NCBI GenBank assembly: GCA_963768975.1 | Contig: CAVYKB010000003.1 | Coordinates: forward strand, 1 to 64,000 | Reading direction: 5' to 3' | Length of the DNA: 64,000 bases | DNA from: CADCTB01 sp963768975 | GTDB lineage: Bacteria; Actinomycetota; Acidimicrobiia; Acidimicrobiales; AC-14 | Shown: positions 1-8,845 of the stretch, piece by piece | Position numbering within the stretch: the first letter of the stretch is position 1 | How the letters are laid out: each line of letters begins with the position of its first letter | The notes under the pieces: generated by a model | Database searches by the model: none | The model's input: only the letters and a program-made list of their open reading frames with translations | Told to the model about the DNA's origin: nothing | Program-made: the position numbers and the translations under genes

Positions 1-222
1 TCGCTCCCGGAGCGGCACGGCATGTCGTGGCGGTGGGCCGGGGGCCAGCCGGAGGTGACCCAGGTCGGCGAGTGGGTGCGAAGCGGTCGGCGCCACTTCC
101 GCTTCCGGGCCGAGACCGCCGGCGCCGTTTCCCTTCGATTCCGAGCCGAGACGGAGGAGCGAGGCATGTCGACCCGCATGGTGGCCGTCTCCGTCTCGCC
201 CGAGCAGGAGCCGGCGGGCTAA
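1..222 (+). CDS. C-terminal end of an unidentified protein (partial)
   Basis: The frame is open from the first base of the window and stops with TAA at 220-222, leaving 73 residues. The visible part is rich in Arg and in alternating hydrophobic residues (for example FRFRAETAGAVSLRFRAE) and would suit the last strands of a beta-sandwich domain. A chagasin-like or Ig-like domain is possible, but nothing is diagnostic. It converges with the subtilase gene and the two stop codons overlap (219-222). The start lies outside the window. Confidence 0.4.
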   Translation, partial: SLPERHGMSWRWAGGQPEVTQVGEWVRSGRRHFRFRAETAGAVSLRFRAETEERGMSTRMVAVSVSPEQEPAG

Positions 223-1347
223 CCGGCCCGCCGGCGCCAGACGCCGACCGTGCCGCCGGCGGCGAGCACGGCGAGGAGCGCCGGCCACCCCCGAGAGCAC
301 GGGATCGACGTCGTCCTCACCGGCACCGGCAGCCGCCGCAGCCCTCGCCGGAGGAGCGGTCGTGGTGGTGGGAGGCGGTGCGGTGACCGCAGCCTTGGTG
401 TTGAGGCGTCCCTGGCATCCCAGGCCGCAGGGGACCGAGCGGTCGAGGGTTGCGAGCAGCCGTTCGACGGCGGCCGACGGGCCGAGGCCTTGGGCCAGCA
501 GCAGCGCCAGCGTGCCGCTGACATGAGGTGTCGCCATCGACGTCCCCGCCGCCCATCCGTAGCGCCCGCCGGGGAGGGGCGACAGGATATCGAGGCCGGG
601 CCCGTCGCCGTTGCCGCCCGGAGCGACGAGGCCCCACTGCGTGTTGCCGAGCGACGTGGAGTAGGCGGGACCTCGCCCGCCTTGTCGGTCGCGCCGACGA
701 CCACGGCGTGCAGGTCGCCGTAGTTGGCGCTGCCCGAGCCGCCGAGCTCCTCGTAGTTGCCCGACGCCAGCACCGGGATCGCCCCCCGGCTCCAGGCATA
801 CTCGATGCCCGGCTTCAGCGGCGTGCCCAGGCGGGACACGATGACGAAGTCCGGCTCGCCCAGGCTGAGGTTGACGATCCGGGCGCCCTTGTCGACCACC
901 CACTGGATGGCGCGGTTGATGTCCTCGGTCACGCCGGCGCCGTCGGCGCCGAGCACCCGGGCGATGACGAGGCGGGCGTCGGGGGCGACGCCGGCGATGC
1001 CGGTGCCGTTGTCGGTCTTGGCCGCGGCGATGCCCGCCACCACCGTGCCGTGGCCGTCGCTGTCACGGGCGGTCCCCTCCCGGCACGAACCACCGATGCA
1101 GTCGGCCAGGGCGTCGATCTTGCCGGCCAGGTCGGGGTGCGTCGCATCGACGCCCGAATCGACGATGCCGATGGTCACGCCGGCACCCTTGGTGATCGGC
1201 CAGGCGTCCGGCGCCCCGATCTGGGTCAGGTTCCACGGCCGCAGCGAAGAGCCGGTCGTCGCTGGCGCCGGCGCCGGCGGCCGAAACCGCAATGAGCGTG
1301 CCGGCGACGATCGTGGTGCGTACCCACGTTCGAACGCGCCGGTGCAC
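219..1347 (-). pseudogene. Subtilisin-family (S8) serine protease, frame-disrupted
   Basis: Secreted subtilase, probably mycosin-like. A GTG at 1347 gives a plausible signal peptide (TTIVAGTLIAVSAAGAGA). After a frame change near 1245 the protease domain begins with WNLTQIGAPDAW. The catalytic Asp is in IVDSGVDATHPDL and the His in DSDGHGTVVAGIAA. The catalytic Ser (AAGTSMATPHVSG) is readable only after a second frame change near 665-672. A third change near 300 restores a hydrophobic C-terminal helix ending in WRRRAG, as expected of a membrane-anchored mycosin. The family and the triad are clear. Whether the gene is truly dead or the sequence has single-base errors cannot be told here; neighbouring genes show the same damage. 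Confidence 0.75.
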
Positions 1348-1420
1348 GGTCAGAGCTTGGCATCCGGCCGCATGTTGCGTGTGCAGGTACCTGCGCCGGC
1401 GTCCCGTAGGCTTGCGATTC

Positions 1421-2928
1421 GTGGAGAAGCGCGTCCTGGGTGGCCGGTACGGCTGTCCGCCGACCTGGCCCGGGCGGACGGCCGAGGCGTACGTCGCCGA
1501 GGACCAGCTCCTCAACCGCACGGTCGCCATCAAGGTGGTCTCTTCCCAGAGCTCGCCCGCAACGATGCGTTCATCGAACGTTTCCGCCGGGAGGCTCAGG
1601 CGGCGGCCAGCCTCAACGACCCCCGCATCGTGGCGATCTACGACTGCGGGGAGGACGCCGGTACCTACTTCATCGTCATGGAGTACGTCGAGGGCAGCAC
1701 CCTGGGCGAGATCATCCGGGCCTCTGGGCCCTGCCCTCACCATCGGCCAAGATCGCCATCGAGGTTCTCGGCGGCCTGGGGCTGGCCCACCAAAAGGGCA
1801 TCGTCCACCGGGACGTGAAGCCGGCCAACATCGCGATTACCGTGGGTGCCCAGATCAAAGTCATGGACTTCGGCATCGCCCGGGCGGCCCACGACGGCGC
1901 CATGACCGTCACCCAGACCGGGATGGTAATCGGCACGGCCAGCTACTTCTCTCCGGAGCAGGCCCAGGGCGCCGGTCGATTTCCGCTCCGATGTCTACAG
2001 CGTGGGGATTGTCCTCTACGAGGCGCTGACGGGCAAGCCGCCCTTCACCGGCGACAGCCCCTACCGGCGGTGGCCTACCAGCAGCTCAGCCAGCAGGCGC
2101 CGCCGCCCTCGACCAAGAACCCCGATGTGCCGCCGGCGCTCGACGCCATCGTGATGAAGGCCATGTCGAAGGACCCGGCCCAGCGCCAGGCCACCGCCGA
2201 GGAGCTCCGTGAGGAGCTGCTCAACATCGACCGCTACACGGGCGACCCCGACGCCACCGCCTTCATCGCCGCCCCGGAACCTGACGCCGATGCCACCGCA
2301 GTGGTCGCCGCCGGCTCCACCGCAGTCCTGCCCCCGGTCTCGGCGTGCGAGGAGCCCGCGTCCCTCCGCCGGTCACTCGCCGGCCGGCGGGGCCGGTGCC
2401 CGAGGAGGTCTACCGGCGCCGGCGGGCCGCCGTCATCGCCGGCGTGGCCCTCGCCGCCCTCGCCGTCATCGCCCTGCTGGTGCTCCTCACCGGCGGCGAC
2501 GACGGCGGCCAGGGCACCGTGGCCGTACCCGAGGTCGTGGGCCGGACCCAGGAGGAGGCGACCCGCATCCTCAGCGGCGCCGGTCTCCGGGTGCAGGTCA
2601 CCCAGCGTGACTCGCCGGTGGCCACGACGCGCTCCGACGCGACCCCGATCCCGGCACGGTCGTGAGCCGCAACAGCACGGTGACGATCTTTGTGGCCCGT
2701 CCCGGGCCGACCACCACCTCGAGCGCACCGACGACCCAGCCCACCACGGCCACCACGGCGGCCTCGACCACCCAGGCCACCACGGCCACCACCGCGGCGC
2801 CCACCACGCAGGCCACCACAGCCACCACGGCGGCGCCGACCACCCAGACCACGACGGCGACGACCCGGCCCCCGCCGACGTCTTCGATCGTCATTCCCAC
2901 CTCCCTGCTCCCCACCACGGTCCCCTGA
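1421..2928 (+). pseudogene. PknB-like Ser/Thr protein kinase with one PASTA domain, multiply frameshifted
   Basis: Membrane Ser/Thr kinase. GTG at 1421 begins VEKRVLGGRY. Visible kinase landmarks are VAIKVV (ATP-binding Lys), HRDVKPANI (catalytic loop), MDFGIARA (DFG) and SPEQAQG (APE-like). A transmembrane helix (AAVIAGVALAALAVIALLVLL) follows near 2430-2490, then one PASTA domain (VAVPEVVGRTQEEATRIL to VTIFVA) and a Thr/Pro-rich tail. The pieces lie in three frames, with switches near 1450-1480, 1540, 1730, 1972, 2062, 2350 and 2640. Actinobacterial relatives sense muropeptides or lipid II through PASTA domains; one PASTA copy is few. So many indels in an otherwise well-conserved sequence look more like sequence error than old decay, but this is inference. 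Confidence 0.75.
2731..2868 (+). repeat. 36-bp tandem repeat, about 3.8 copies, coding a Thr-rich tail
   Basis: Units start at 2731, 2767, 2803 and 2839 (last one partial). Each encodes a 12-residue block of the form TTQ(P/A)TTATTAA(S/P). The repeat lies in the extracytoplasmic C-terminal tail of the kinase and would form an extended, probably O-glycosylatable stalk. Confidence 0.8.
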
Positions 2929-2984
2929 TGGCCTTTCCGTCCGCGGATCGCCCCCCGTGGGACGGCTAGCGTCTGGTTCCATCC

Positions 2985-3570
2985 ATGGGGAGGAATGCGG
3001 CATTCGGCCGCCCATCGGTGTCCGTGCGGGCCCGCAGGTGGTGGGACGGCAGGGACCGAGCGACCCGCCAGAACGTCTTCCTGGCGCTCGGCGTGGGCGC
3101 CCTCTTCGTCGCCATCATCCTGGCGGCGGTGAACCTGTACCTCTCCCCGGTGCACGTCCCGGGTCATCTCATCCGGCCCCAAGGCGACGACGACCACGCT
3201 CGGCTTCACCCCCTCCACGGTGTTCGTCGGGAACCTGGGAGCGGCCGGAGCAGCGACGGCGACCGGGGTCACTGCGCCGGAGACGACGACCTCCACCGTT
3301 GCGCCGGCCCCGACCGTCCCGACGACGCGGCGGGCGCCGGCGCCGGCCACCACCGCCGTACCGGCGCCGGCCACCACCGCCGTACCGGCGCCGGCCACCA
3401 CGGTCACGAACCCGAATGTGATCTATACCGATTTGCCGGCCGAAACGACCACGACCCGACCGCCGGCAACGACGACCACCACCAGGGCAACCACTACTAC
3501 GGTCCCGCCGACGACGACGACGAGCACTCTGCTCCCGCCCGTCGTCGTCCCCGGCCTGCGCGCCCCGTAG
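2985..3570 (+). pseudogene. Thr-rich single-pass membrane protein, one frameshift
   Basis: ATG at 2985 (MGRNAAFGRPSV) leads into a basic N-terminal stretch and one transmembrane helix (NVFLALGVGALFVAIILAAV, about residues 30-49). The frame then changes near 3176-3181, within or next to a CCCC run, and continues as TTTTLGFTPSTVFVGNLGAA and a Thr/Pro/Ala-rich region to TAG at 3568-3570. The two halves join naturally into one short membrane-anchored Thr-rich protein. No family recognised. The composition resembles the tail of the kinase just upstream, suggesting both face the cell wall. Confidence 0.55.
3340..3407 (+). repeat. 24-bp tandem repeat, nearly three copies
   Basis: Copies begin at 3340, 3364 and 3388 (last one incomplete). 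Each encodes the octapeptide APATTAVP in the Thr-rich protein. The first two copies are identical, so the repeat is young or recently homogenised. Confidence 0.85.
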
Positions 3571-4433
3571 CCGGCGACCGCCGAGCGCACGAACTCGTCG
3601 ACCTTCGCCACGTACGTGGCCCGGTCGGCGTCGAAGGCCTTGGTGTGCGCCACGCCGGGCAGCATCCACAGCCTGCCGCCAGTGAGGGCGGCGAGCGTGC
3701 GGCCGTCGGCCGGCGGGGTGGTCCGGTCGCTTGCGCCCTGGATGACGAAGGCCTGGGACGTCGAACTTCCGGTCGTCGAGCTCTCGGCGGAGGTCGACCA
3801 CCTGGCCGCCGCCGCTGACGAGGGGGTACAGGACCGGGAGGAGGCTGGTCACGGGCCGGGGGACGTGGGCCCGGAAGGCGACGACGCTGCGGAAGCCGAG
3901 GAAGCCGCTGTCGGAGACGATGGCCGCCGGCCGGGCGCCCCGGGCGATGGCGGTCAGCGACGCCAGCGCCCCGCCCGAGAAGCCGAGCACGACGGCGGGC
4001 ACGCCGGCGTTGGCGTCCACCCAGCGCAGGGCTTCGGCCACCTCGGCGGCTTCAGGACCCCCCCCGCCGAACGCTGCGCGCCTGACACGTAGCCCAGGTC
4101 GATGAAGAGCAGCCCGTAGCCCAGGCGGTGGAAGGGCGGGCCAATCTCCACTGTCGCCGTCCGGTTGCCGCCGTAGCCGTGGACGACCACGATCACCGGC
4201 CGCCCCGGGTCGCCAGCGACATACCAGGCCGGCAGCCCGTCGCCATAGGTCACGTGCTCGAAGCGGAGCCCGACCGAGGAGGGATCGGGCGTCTGCCGGG
4301 CGTCGGCGCCGCCCCTGGCGATCTTCACCGCTGCGTAGGCGTTGATGGACACCCAGCTCGCCAGCGCGGTGACGAGCAGTCCGATCCCGGCCCGGCGGGG
4401 CCAGCGGCGTTGCCCCGGATCTGAAGGGGTCAG
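3423..4433 (-). pseudogene. Membrane-anchored alpha/beta hydrolase, frame-disrupted
   Basis: Alpha/beta hydrolase of the prolyl-oligopeptidase/BAAT type. The N-terminal helix (IGLLVTALASWVSINAYAAV) runs upstream of the first GTG (4352), so translation probably starts near the MarR stop at 4430-4432; no ATG is visible there. Oxyanion motif VVVHGYGGNR, nucleophile elbow LGFSGGALAS, acid in GASDRTTPP, His in LPGVAHTKAF. Frame changes occur at an eight-C run (4058-4065) and near 3750. After GYGAR the frame stays open to 3423 across the Thr-rich gene, so the true end is probably near 3560. It would be co-transcribed with the MarR gene. Confidence 0.65.
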
Positions 4434-4912
4434 GAGTGGCTGGCCGGCGAGACCGGGCTGACGGCGCTGTCGACGACCGCGTTGAGGGAAGCGGTGAGGG
4501 CGTCCAAGTCCTGCCCCTCCAGCCGGGAGATGAAATGGCGCCGCACCCCTTCGACGTGGGTGGGGGCGGCGCGCGGAACCGCTCGCGCCCCTCGTCGGTC
4601 AGCACCGCGTAGACGCCACGGCGATCGGTCGGGCAGTTCCGCCGGGCGACCAGCCCGGACTCGACCAGGCGGTCGAGCCGGCGCGTGAGCCCGCTACGCG
4701 AGACGAGGGTCCGGGCGGCCAGCTCGGTCATGCGCAGCTCGCCGGAGGACTCGCCGGCGAGGTGGACGAGGATTCTCGTAATCGGCCAGCGAGAGGCCGT
4801 GCTCGTCGAGCTCGGCGTCCAGCCGGTCCATGAGGCGGATGCTGGCGCGGAGAAATGCCTGCCACGCACCCATCTCCGTCTCGTCCAGCCACGCCGCAGT
4901 CGCTGTGACCAC
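4430..4912 (-). pseudogene. MarR-family transcriptional regulator, two frameshifts
   Basis: Winged-helix MarR repressor of about 160 residues. From a GTG at 4912 (another at 4918) it reads VTATAAWLDETEMGAWQAFL, then HGLSLADYE, a frame change near 4775, then ILVHLAGESSGELRMTELA and the recognition helix VSRSGLTRRLDRLVESGLV with the wing RRNCPTDRRGVYAVLTDEG. A second change near 4570 leads to ALTASLNAVVDSAV and TGA at 4430-4432. All MarR helices are present. It lies next to the hydrolase and is divergent from the His-rich gene at 5044, so it may control either. Confidence 0.75.
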
Positions 4913-5043
4913 CGACACAACGGTACCGCGTGGCGCAAGCGTTTGTCTTGTGGTACGGGCGGGTATCGGCGAGATGGCGGCCAGAACCGGAGCCGTGCGC
5001 TGTGGCGCGCCATAGTGGAGCACCCAGACGAGGGGAGCTGACA

Positions 5044-5727
5044 TTGTCCAACATCGAGAGCAACTGGGAGCCGCACGACCACGAGTCCCTGGTTCACAGC
5101 CATCGGCACTACCACGTCACCCACAACTTCCGGGAGATGACCGGCGGGTTCGAGCACCTCAGCTCGTCCCACGAGCACGAGCACGACCATGCGGCGGTGA
5201 ACCACAGCCATCACCCGCACGAGAACTTCGACAGCGAGCACGCCGGCGAGGCGCACGTGCACGACCACGCGGAGCCGACCGGGGGGAATGGCCAGGCGCC
5301 GGCGGCGAAGGCCAAGAAGGCCCCGGCCAAGAAGGCTCCGGCCACGAAGGCGGCGAAGGGTCCGGCCGAGATTCTGAGCCCCCGGATCGGCGTCCCGCTG
5401 GCTGCCGTTGCGCTGGCGCTCCTCGGCGCCTGCTCCTCCGGCGAGTACCGCTCGGGGCCAGTGACCACCCGGACCTCCACCACCCTGACCGAGGTGACCC
5501 TGCGCCCTGCCGTAGTCGGGGTGTACTCCGCCAGTGCCCGGGTCGTCACGCTCGCCCCGCCGGTGGGCGGCGTGACGAACGTCATCCTGAGCTCCGACAC
5601 CGAGGTCGTGAGGCCGGGTGGTGCGCCGGCCGGCGCCGGCGATCTGGCGCCTCGGGCCGGCGTGGAGATCACCGGGCGTCCGGGTGCGCCGGGCACCCTG
5701 ATCGCCCGCCGCATCGTCCTGCTGTAA
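5044..5727 (+). CDS. His-rich protein with Lys/Ala linker running into a lipobox domain
   Basis: A TTG at 5044, preceded by GAGGGG, opens a frame with three parts. Residues 1-80 hold about 20 His in HDH, HSH and HEHEHDH clusters, suggesting metal binding; I think close relatives of this segment occur as stand-alone actinobacterial proteins. Residues about 85-112 are an Ala/Lys/Pro linker (AKKAPAKKAPATKAAKG). A hydrophobic stretch ending in a lipobox-like LLGACSSG follows, then a beta-rich 90-residue domain (ITGRPGAPGTLIARRIVLL at the end). A lipobox in mid-protein is odd: a lost base near 5370-5380 would give a TGA and split this into a His-rich protein and a lipoprotein. No function assigned. 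Confidence 0.6.
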   Translation: MSNIESNWEPHDHESLVHSHRHYHVTHNFREMTGGFEHLSSSHEHEHDHAAVNHSHHPHENFDSEHAGEAHVHDHAEPTGGNGQAPAAKAKKAPAKKAPATKAAKGPAEILSPRIGVPLAAVALALLGACSSGEYRSGPVTTRTSTTLTEVTLRPAVVGVYSASARVVTLAPPVGGVTNVILSSDTEVVRPGGAPAGAGDLAPRAGVEITGRPGAPGTLIARRIVLL

Positions 5728-5750
5728 ACCACCTACCCTCGCGCCGGGCG

Positions 5751-7635
5751 ATGCGCGGGTACGGGTACGGCTTCCACCACCGGATGAACCGGATCCTGAC
5801 CTGGTCGCAGGCAAGAACGTGGACAAGGCCGTGATCCGCCGGGTGCTGGCCTTCGCCGGCGGAACTACCGGCGCCTGCTCGTCGCCTTCGTCCTCACCAT
5901 CCTGGCCGCCTCGATCGTCGGCATCCTGCCCCCGCTGGTCTTCCGCAGCATCATCGACCACCACGCCATTCCCCGGCAGCTCGACGGCCTGGACACGCTG
6001 GCGCTGCTGGCCCTGGGGCTGGCCTTCGCCGACGCCGGCCTGAACATCCTCCAGCGCTGGCTGTCGGCCCGCATCGCCGAGGGGCTGATCTTCGACCTGC
6101 GCAAGGCGCTTTACGACCACGTCCAGGGCATGCCGCTGGCGTTCTTCACGCGGACCCAGACCGGGTCGCTCATCAGCCGGATGAACAACGACGTGATGGG
6201 CGCCCAGCAGGCGTTCACCGGCACGCTGGGCAGCGTTCTGCAGAACGTCCTGGACCTGACGGTCACCCTGTTCGTGATGGTCCAGTTGGAGTGGCGGCTC
6301 ACCGTCCTGGTGCTGCTGGTCGTACCGGTATTCCTGCTGCCAGCCCGCCGGGTCGGCCGCACGATGCAGAAGCTGACCCGGGAGTCCTTCGCCCTCGACG
6401 CCACCATGAACGCGGCGATGACCGAGCGCTTCAACGTCTCCGGGGCACTCCTCGTCAAGCTCTTCGGCCAGCCCCGCCGGGAGTCCGCCGAGTTCGCAGA
6501 GCGGGCCGGCCGGGTCCGTGACATCGGCATCAAGACGGCGATGTACGGCCGGCTGTTCTTCTCTGCCCTCGCCCTCCTCGGGGCCGCCGGCACGGTGGGC
6601 ATCTACTGGTTGGGGACCCGGCTCGTGATCGACGGGTCGATCACGCTCGGCACCCTGACCGCCCTCGCCGTCTACGTGACCCGCATCTACAACCCGCTCA
6701 ACCGGCTGACCAACGCCCAGGTCGACATCATGACGTCGATCGTCAGCTTCGAGCGGGTCTTCGAGGTGCTCGACGCACCCCACCCGATCGAGGACTCCCC
6801 GGGCGCCTACGACCTCGTCGACCCCAAGGGCCGGATCGAGTATGACGACGTCTGGTTCCGCTACCCGGCGCCCTCGACCGTGTCGATCGCGTCCCTGGAG
6901 GCCGACGCCTCGGCGCCGCTCTCGGCCGACGCCTCGGGGACCGTGCTCAAGGGCATCTCGTTCGTGGCCGGGCCCGGCCAGATGGTGGCCCTGGTGGGCC
7001 CGACCGGCGCCGGCAAGACCACCCTGTCATATCTCGTGCCCCGCCTGTACGACGTGACCGCCGGGTCCGTGCGCATCGACGGCCATGACGTGAGGCATCT
7101 GACTTCGGAGAGCCTGGCCGCCGCCATCGGGATGGTCACCCAGGACGCTCACATGTTCCACGACACCGTGGCCGCCAACCTCCGCTACGCCAAGGCCGAC
7201 GCCAGCGACGAGGAGCTGGTGGCTGTCTGCCGGGCCGCCCGGATCCACGACCTGATCGCCACCCTCCCCGAGGGATACGCCACGCTCGTCGGTGAGCGGG
7301 GCTACCGACTCTCGGGCGGCGAGAAGCAGCGGCTGGCCCTGGCCCGGGTGCTGCTCAAGAGCCCGGCCATCGTCATCCTCGACGAGGCCACCGCCCACCT
7401 CGACTCCGAGACGGAGCTGCTGATCCAGCAGGCCCTGGCCGAGGCCCTCGCCGGCCGCACGTCGCTGGTCATCGCCCACCGGCTGTCGACCATCCAGGCC
7501 GCCGACCAGATCCTGGTCGTCGACCAGGGCCGGATCGTGGAACGAGGCACCCACGCCGAGCTGGTGGACCGCGACGGGCTGTACCGCGAGCTCTACCTCA
7601 CCCAGTACGCCCGGACGGAGACGGGAACGGGCTGA
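5751..7635 (+). CDS. ABC exporter, fused transmembrane and ATPase domains
   Basis: Half-transporter of the MsbA/LmrA exporter type. Intact from 6130 to 7635; the N-terminus from ATG 5751 (MRGYGYGFHH) is reachable only through frame changes near 5812 and 5862, which recover NYRRLLVAFVLTILAASIVG. The membrane domain extends to about 6780 and the ATPase follows: Walker A GPTGAGKTT, Q-loop near VTQDAHMF, signature LSGGEKQRLALARV, Walker B IVILDEATAHLD, H-loop IAHRLSTI. A 16-residue insertion rich in Ala and Ser precedes Walker A. Substrate unknown. The first part shares the indel problem of the preceding 5 kb; the rest is clean. Confidence 0.85.
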
Positions 7636-7734
7636 GGTGGACCCTGCCGGCCCGGACCTCGATGCGCTCTACCGCAAGCTGCAGCCCGCTCTGCGCGCCA
7701 CCTGAAGCTCGTCCACGCCGGGCAGGCCGGGGTC

Positions 7735-8619
7735 TTACCGGCGCCGAACGATGCGGCGGACGGGACCGCCGTCGGTCTCGTTGCCGTTGCGGAAGCCGCT
7801 GGCCGTGAGCTCGTGGTCACGGTCGCGGTCGTCGCGGTCGCCGTCGCCGTCCCAGTCGCCCCGGCGCTCCTGGCGCAGCTGGATGGTCCGGTCGCGCTCG
7901 TCGTCGAGGGCCCGCTCCTGGGCCATCGTGCGGTCGCGGTCCCGATCGCGCTCCAGCTCGTGGGCGCGCACCCGGCCCTCGGAGCGGGCCAGCGCCGAGT
8001 TGGCCTCGGTGCGGGCCGCCTCCGCCTGGCGGGAGGCGTGGGCCTGGGCGCCGACGGTGGGGTCGACGGCCCGGGCGAACAGGCGGGCGTGCCAGCGCTC
8101 TCCGAGCGCGCCACCCAGCAGGGAGCCGACTACCACGGCGATCAACGACGCGATGCCGGCGACGGTGCCGGCCTGGCCCCACTCGTCGGACGTGGTGGGG
8201 ATGCCCAGGGACCGGAGATTGCTGGCGATGGCGTCGGGGTCGGCCGAGGAGCGGGCCAGGGCGGCGACGGCCGCCACGATCACGATGCCGAGGACCAGGA
8301 CGCCGGCCCCGTGGGCCAGGCCGTTGCGCCGGGCCATGCGGCCGGCAACGTAGCCCCCGAAGAGGTAGGACAGGAACAGCAGGCCGGCGACGACCAGGCC
8401 GCCGGTGGTGCCCAGCGTCTCCCAGTTCGTCGTGAGGTCGGTGTCGTCCCCGAAGGCGTCGAGGGCGGCGGCAGCCAGGCCGGCGAGGATGGCGAAGGCC
8501 CCGTAGGCGACCAGGACGCCGGCCAGCACGCTGGTGACCGAGAAGCCTCCGAAGCCGGCGTCGGCGGCCAGCTCGCGCCGCTCACGGCCGGTCTCACGCA
8601 TGGTTCGAGCTGCTCTCAC
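7735..8619 (-). CDS. Four-helix membrane protein with a highly charged Arg/Asp tail
   Basis: GTG at 8619 is chosen because GGGGAGG lies seven bases upstream; it also overlaps the stop of the preceding small gene (GTGA). About 294 residues: roughly four transmembrane helices (for example VTSVLAGVLVAYGAFAILAG and GIASLIAVVVGSLLGGALG) and then a long hydrophilic tail. The tail is first Ala/Glu-rich with coiled-coil character (HASRQAEAARTEANSALARS), then dominated by Arg/Asp pairs (ELERDRDRDRTMAQERALD) and ends in RRIVRRR. No family recognised. The tail would face the cytoplasm if the N-terminus does. Confidence 0.75.
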   Translation of the reverse strand: MRAARTMRETGRERRELAADAGFGGFSVTSVLAGVLVAYGAFAILAGLAAAALDAFGDDTDLTTNWETLGTTGGLVVAGLLFLSYLFGGYVAGRMARRNGLAHGAGVLVLGIVIVAAVAALARSSADPDAIASNLRSLGIPTTSDEWGQAGTVAGIASLIAVVVGSLLGGALGERWHARLFARAVDPTVGAQAHASRQAEAARTEANSALARSEGRVRAHELERDRDRDRTMAQERALDDERDRTIQLRQERRGDWDGDGDRDDRDRDHELTASGFRNGNETDGGPVRRIVRRR

Positions 8620-8765
8620 AGATTTTCCTCCCCTGTCTCCACGGCGGCGATGGTCTCCGCCTCTTCGGAGCGGCCCTCCTGCATGAGCTCCTCTTCGAGC
8701 CCCTCGCGCTTGAGGACCTGGTCCTCCTTCTCTTCCTCGACCGCTTGCTCGTCGATGTCGGGCAT
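8616..8765 (-). CDS. Small acidic protein (49 residues)
   Basis: ATG at 8765 (MPDIDEQAVEEEKEDQVL) to TGA at 8616-8618. Rich in Glu, no Cys, and predicted to be helical or coiled. It overlaps the start of the membrane-protein gene by four bases, so the two are probably translated together; the negative charge could pair with the Arg-rich tail of that protein (inference). It is not Pup: the C-terminal GGE/GGQ is absent. Confidence 0.5.
   Translation of the reverse strand: MPDIDEQAVEEEKEDQVLKREGLEEELMQEGRSEEAETIAAVETGEENL
8627..8633 (-). promoter_or_regulatory. Strong ribosome binding site deciding the GTG 8619 start
   Basis: On the minus strand the bases read GGGGAGG, seven bases before GTG 8619. 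The in-frame ATG at 8601 has no comparable site. Confidence 0.7.
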
Positions 8766-8845
8766 ACCTGCCCCGTACCCGCCGGGCGGCAAAGCCATGC
8801 CCGCTTCGCCGGCGCCGGCCCGCGGCCCTACCATCGCCTCCCGAG

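Noticed and set aside
2731..2868. Short tandem repeats as a possible replication origin or iteron set
   Set aside because: The 36-bp units are coding, GC-rich and in frame with the kinase tail; no AT-rich region or DnaA boxes nearby.
1421..2928. Programmed ribosomal frameshifting in the kinase gene
   Set aside because: Six or more shifts in both directions without slippery sites or downstream structures, and the same damage in unrelated neighbouring genes.
3169..6783. A 1204-residue open frame on the minus strand
   Set aside because: It runs antisense through the exporter and His-rich gene and only passes through real pieces of the hydrolase and MarR genes. The rest is Arg/Gly/His-rich shadow sequence of GC-rich DNA.
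7637..7705. A 22-residue ORF after the exporter
   Set aside because: GTG start, no ribosome binding site and no overlap with another gene; too short to support.
8616..8765. Prokaryotic ubiquitin-like protein Pup
   Set aside because: Size and charge are similar, but the C-terminal GGE or GGQ is missing and no proteasome genes are nearby.
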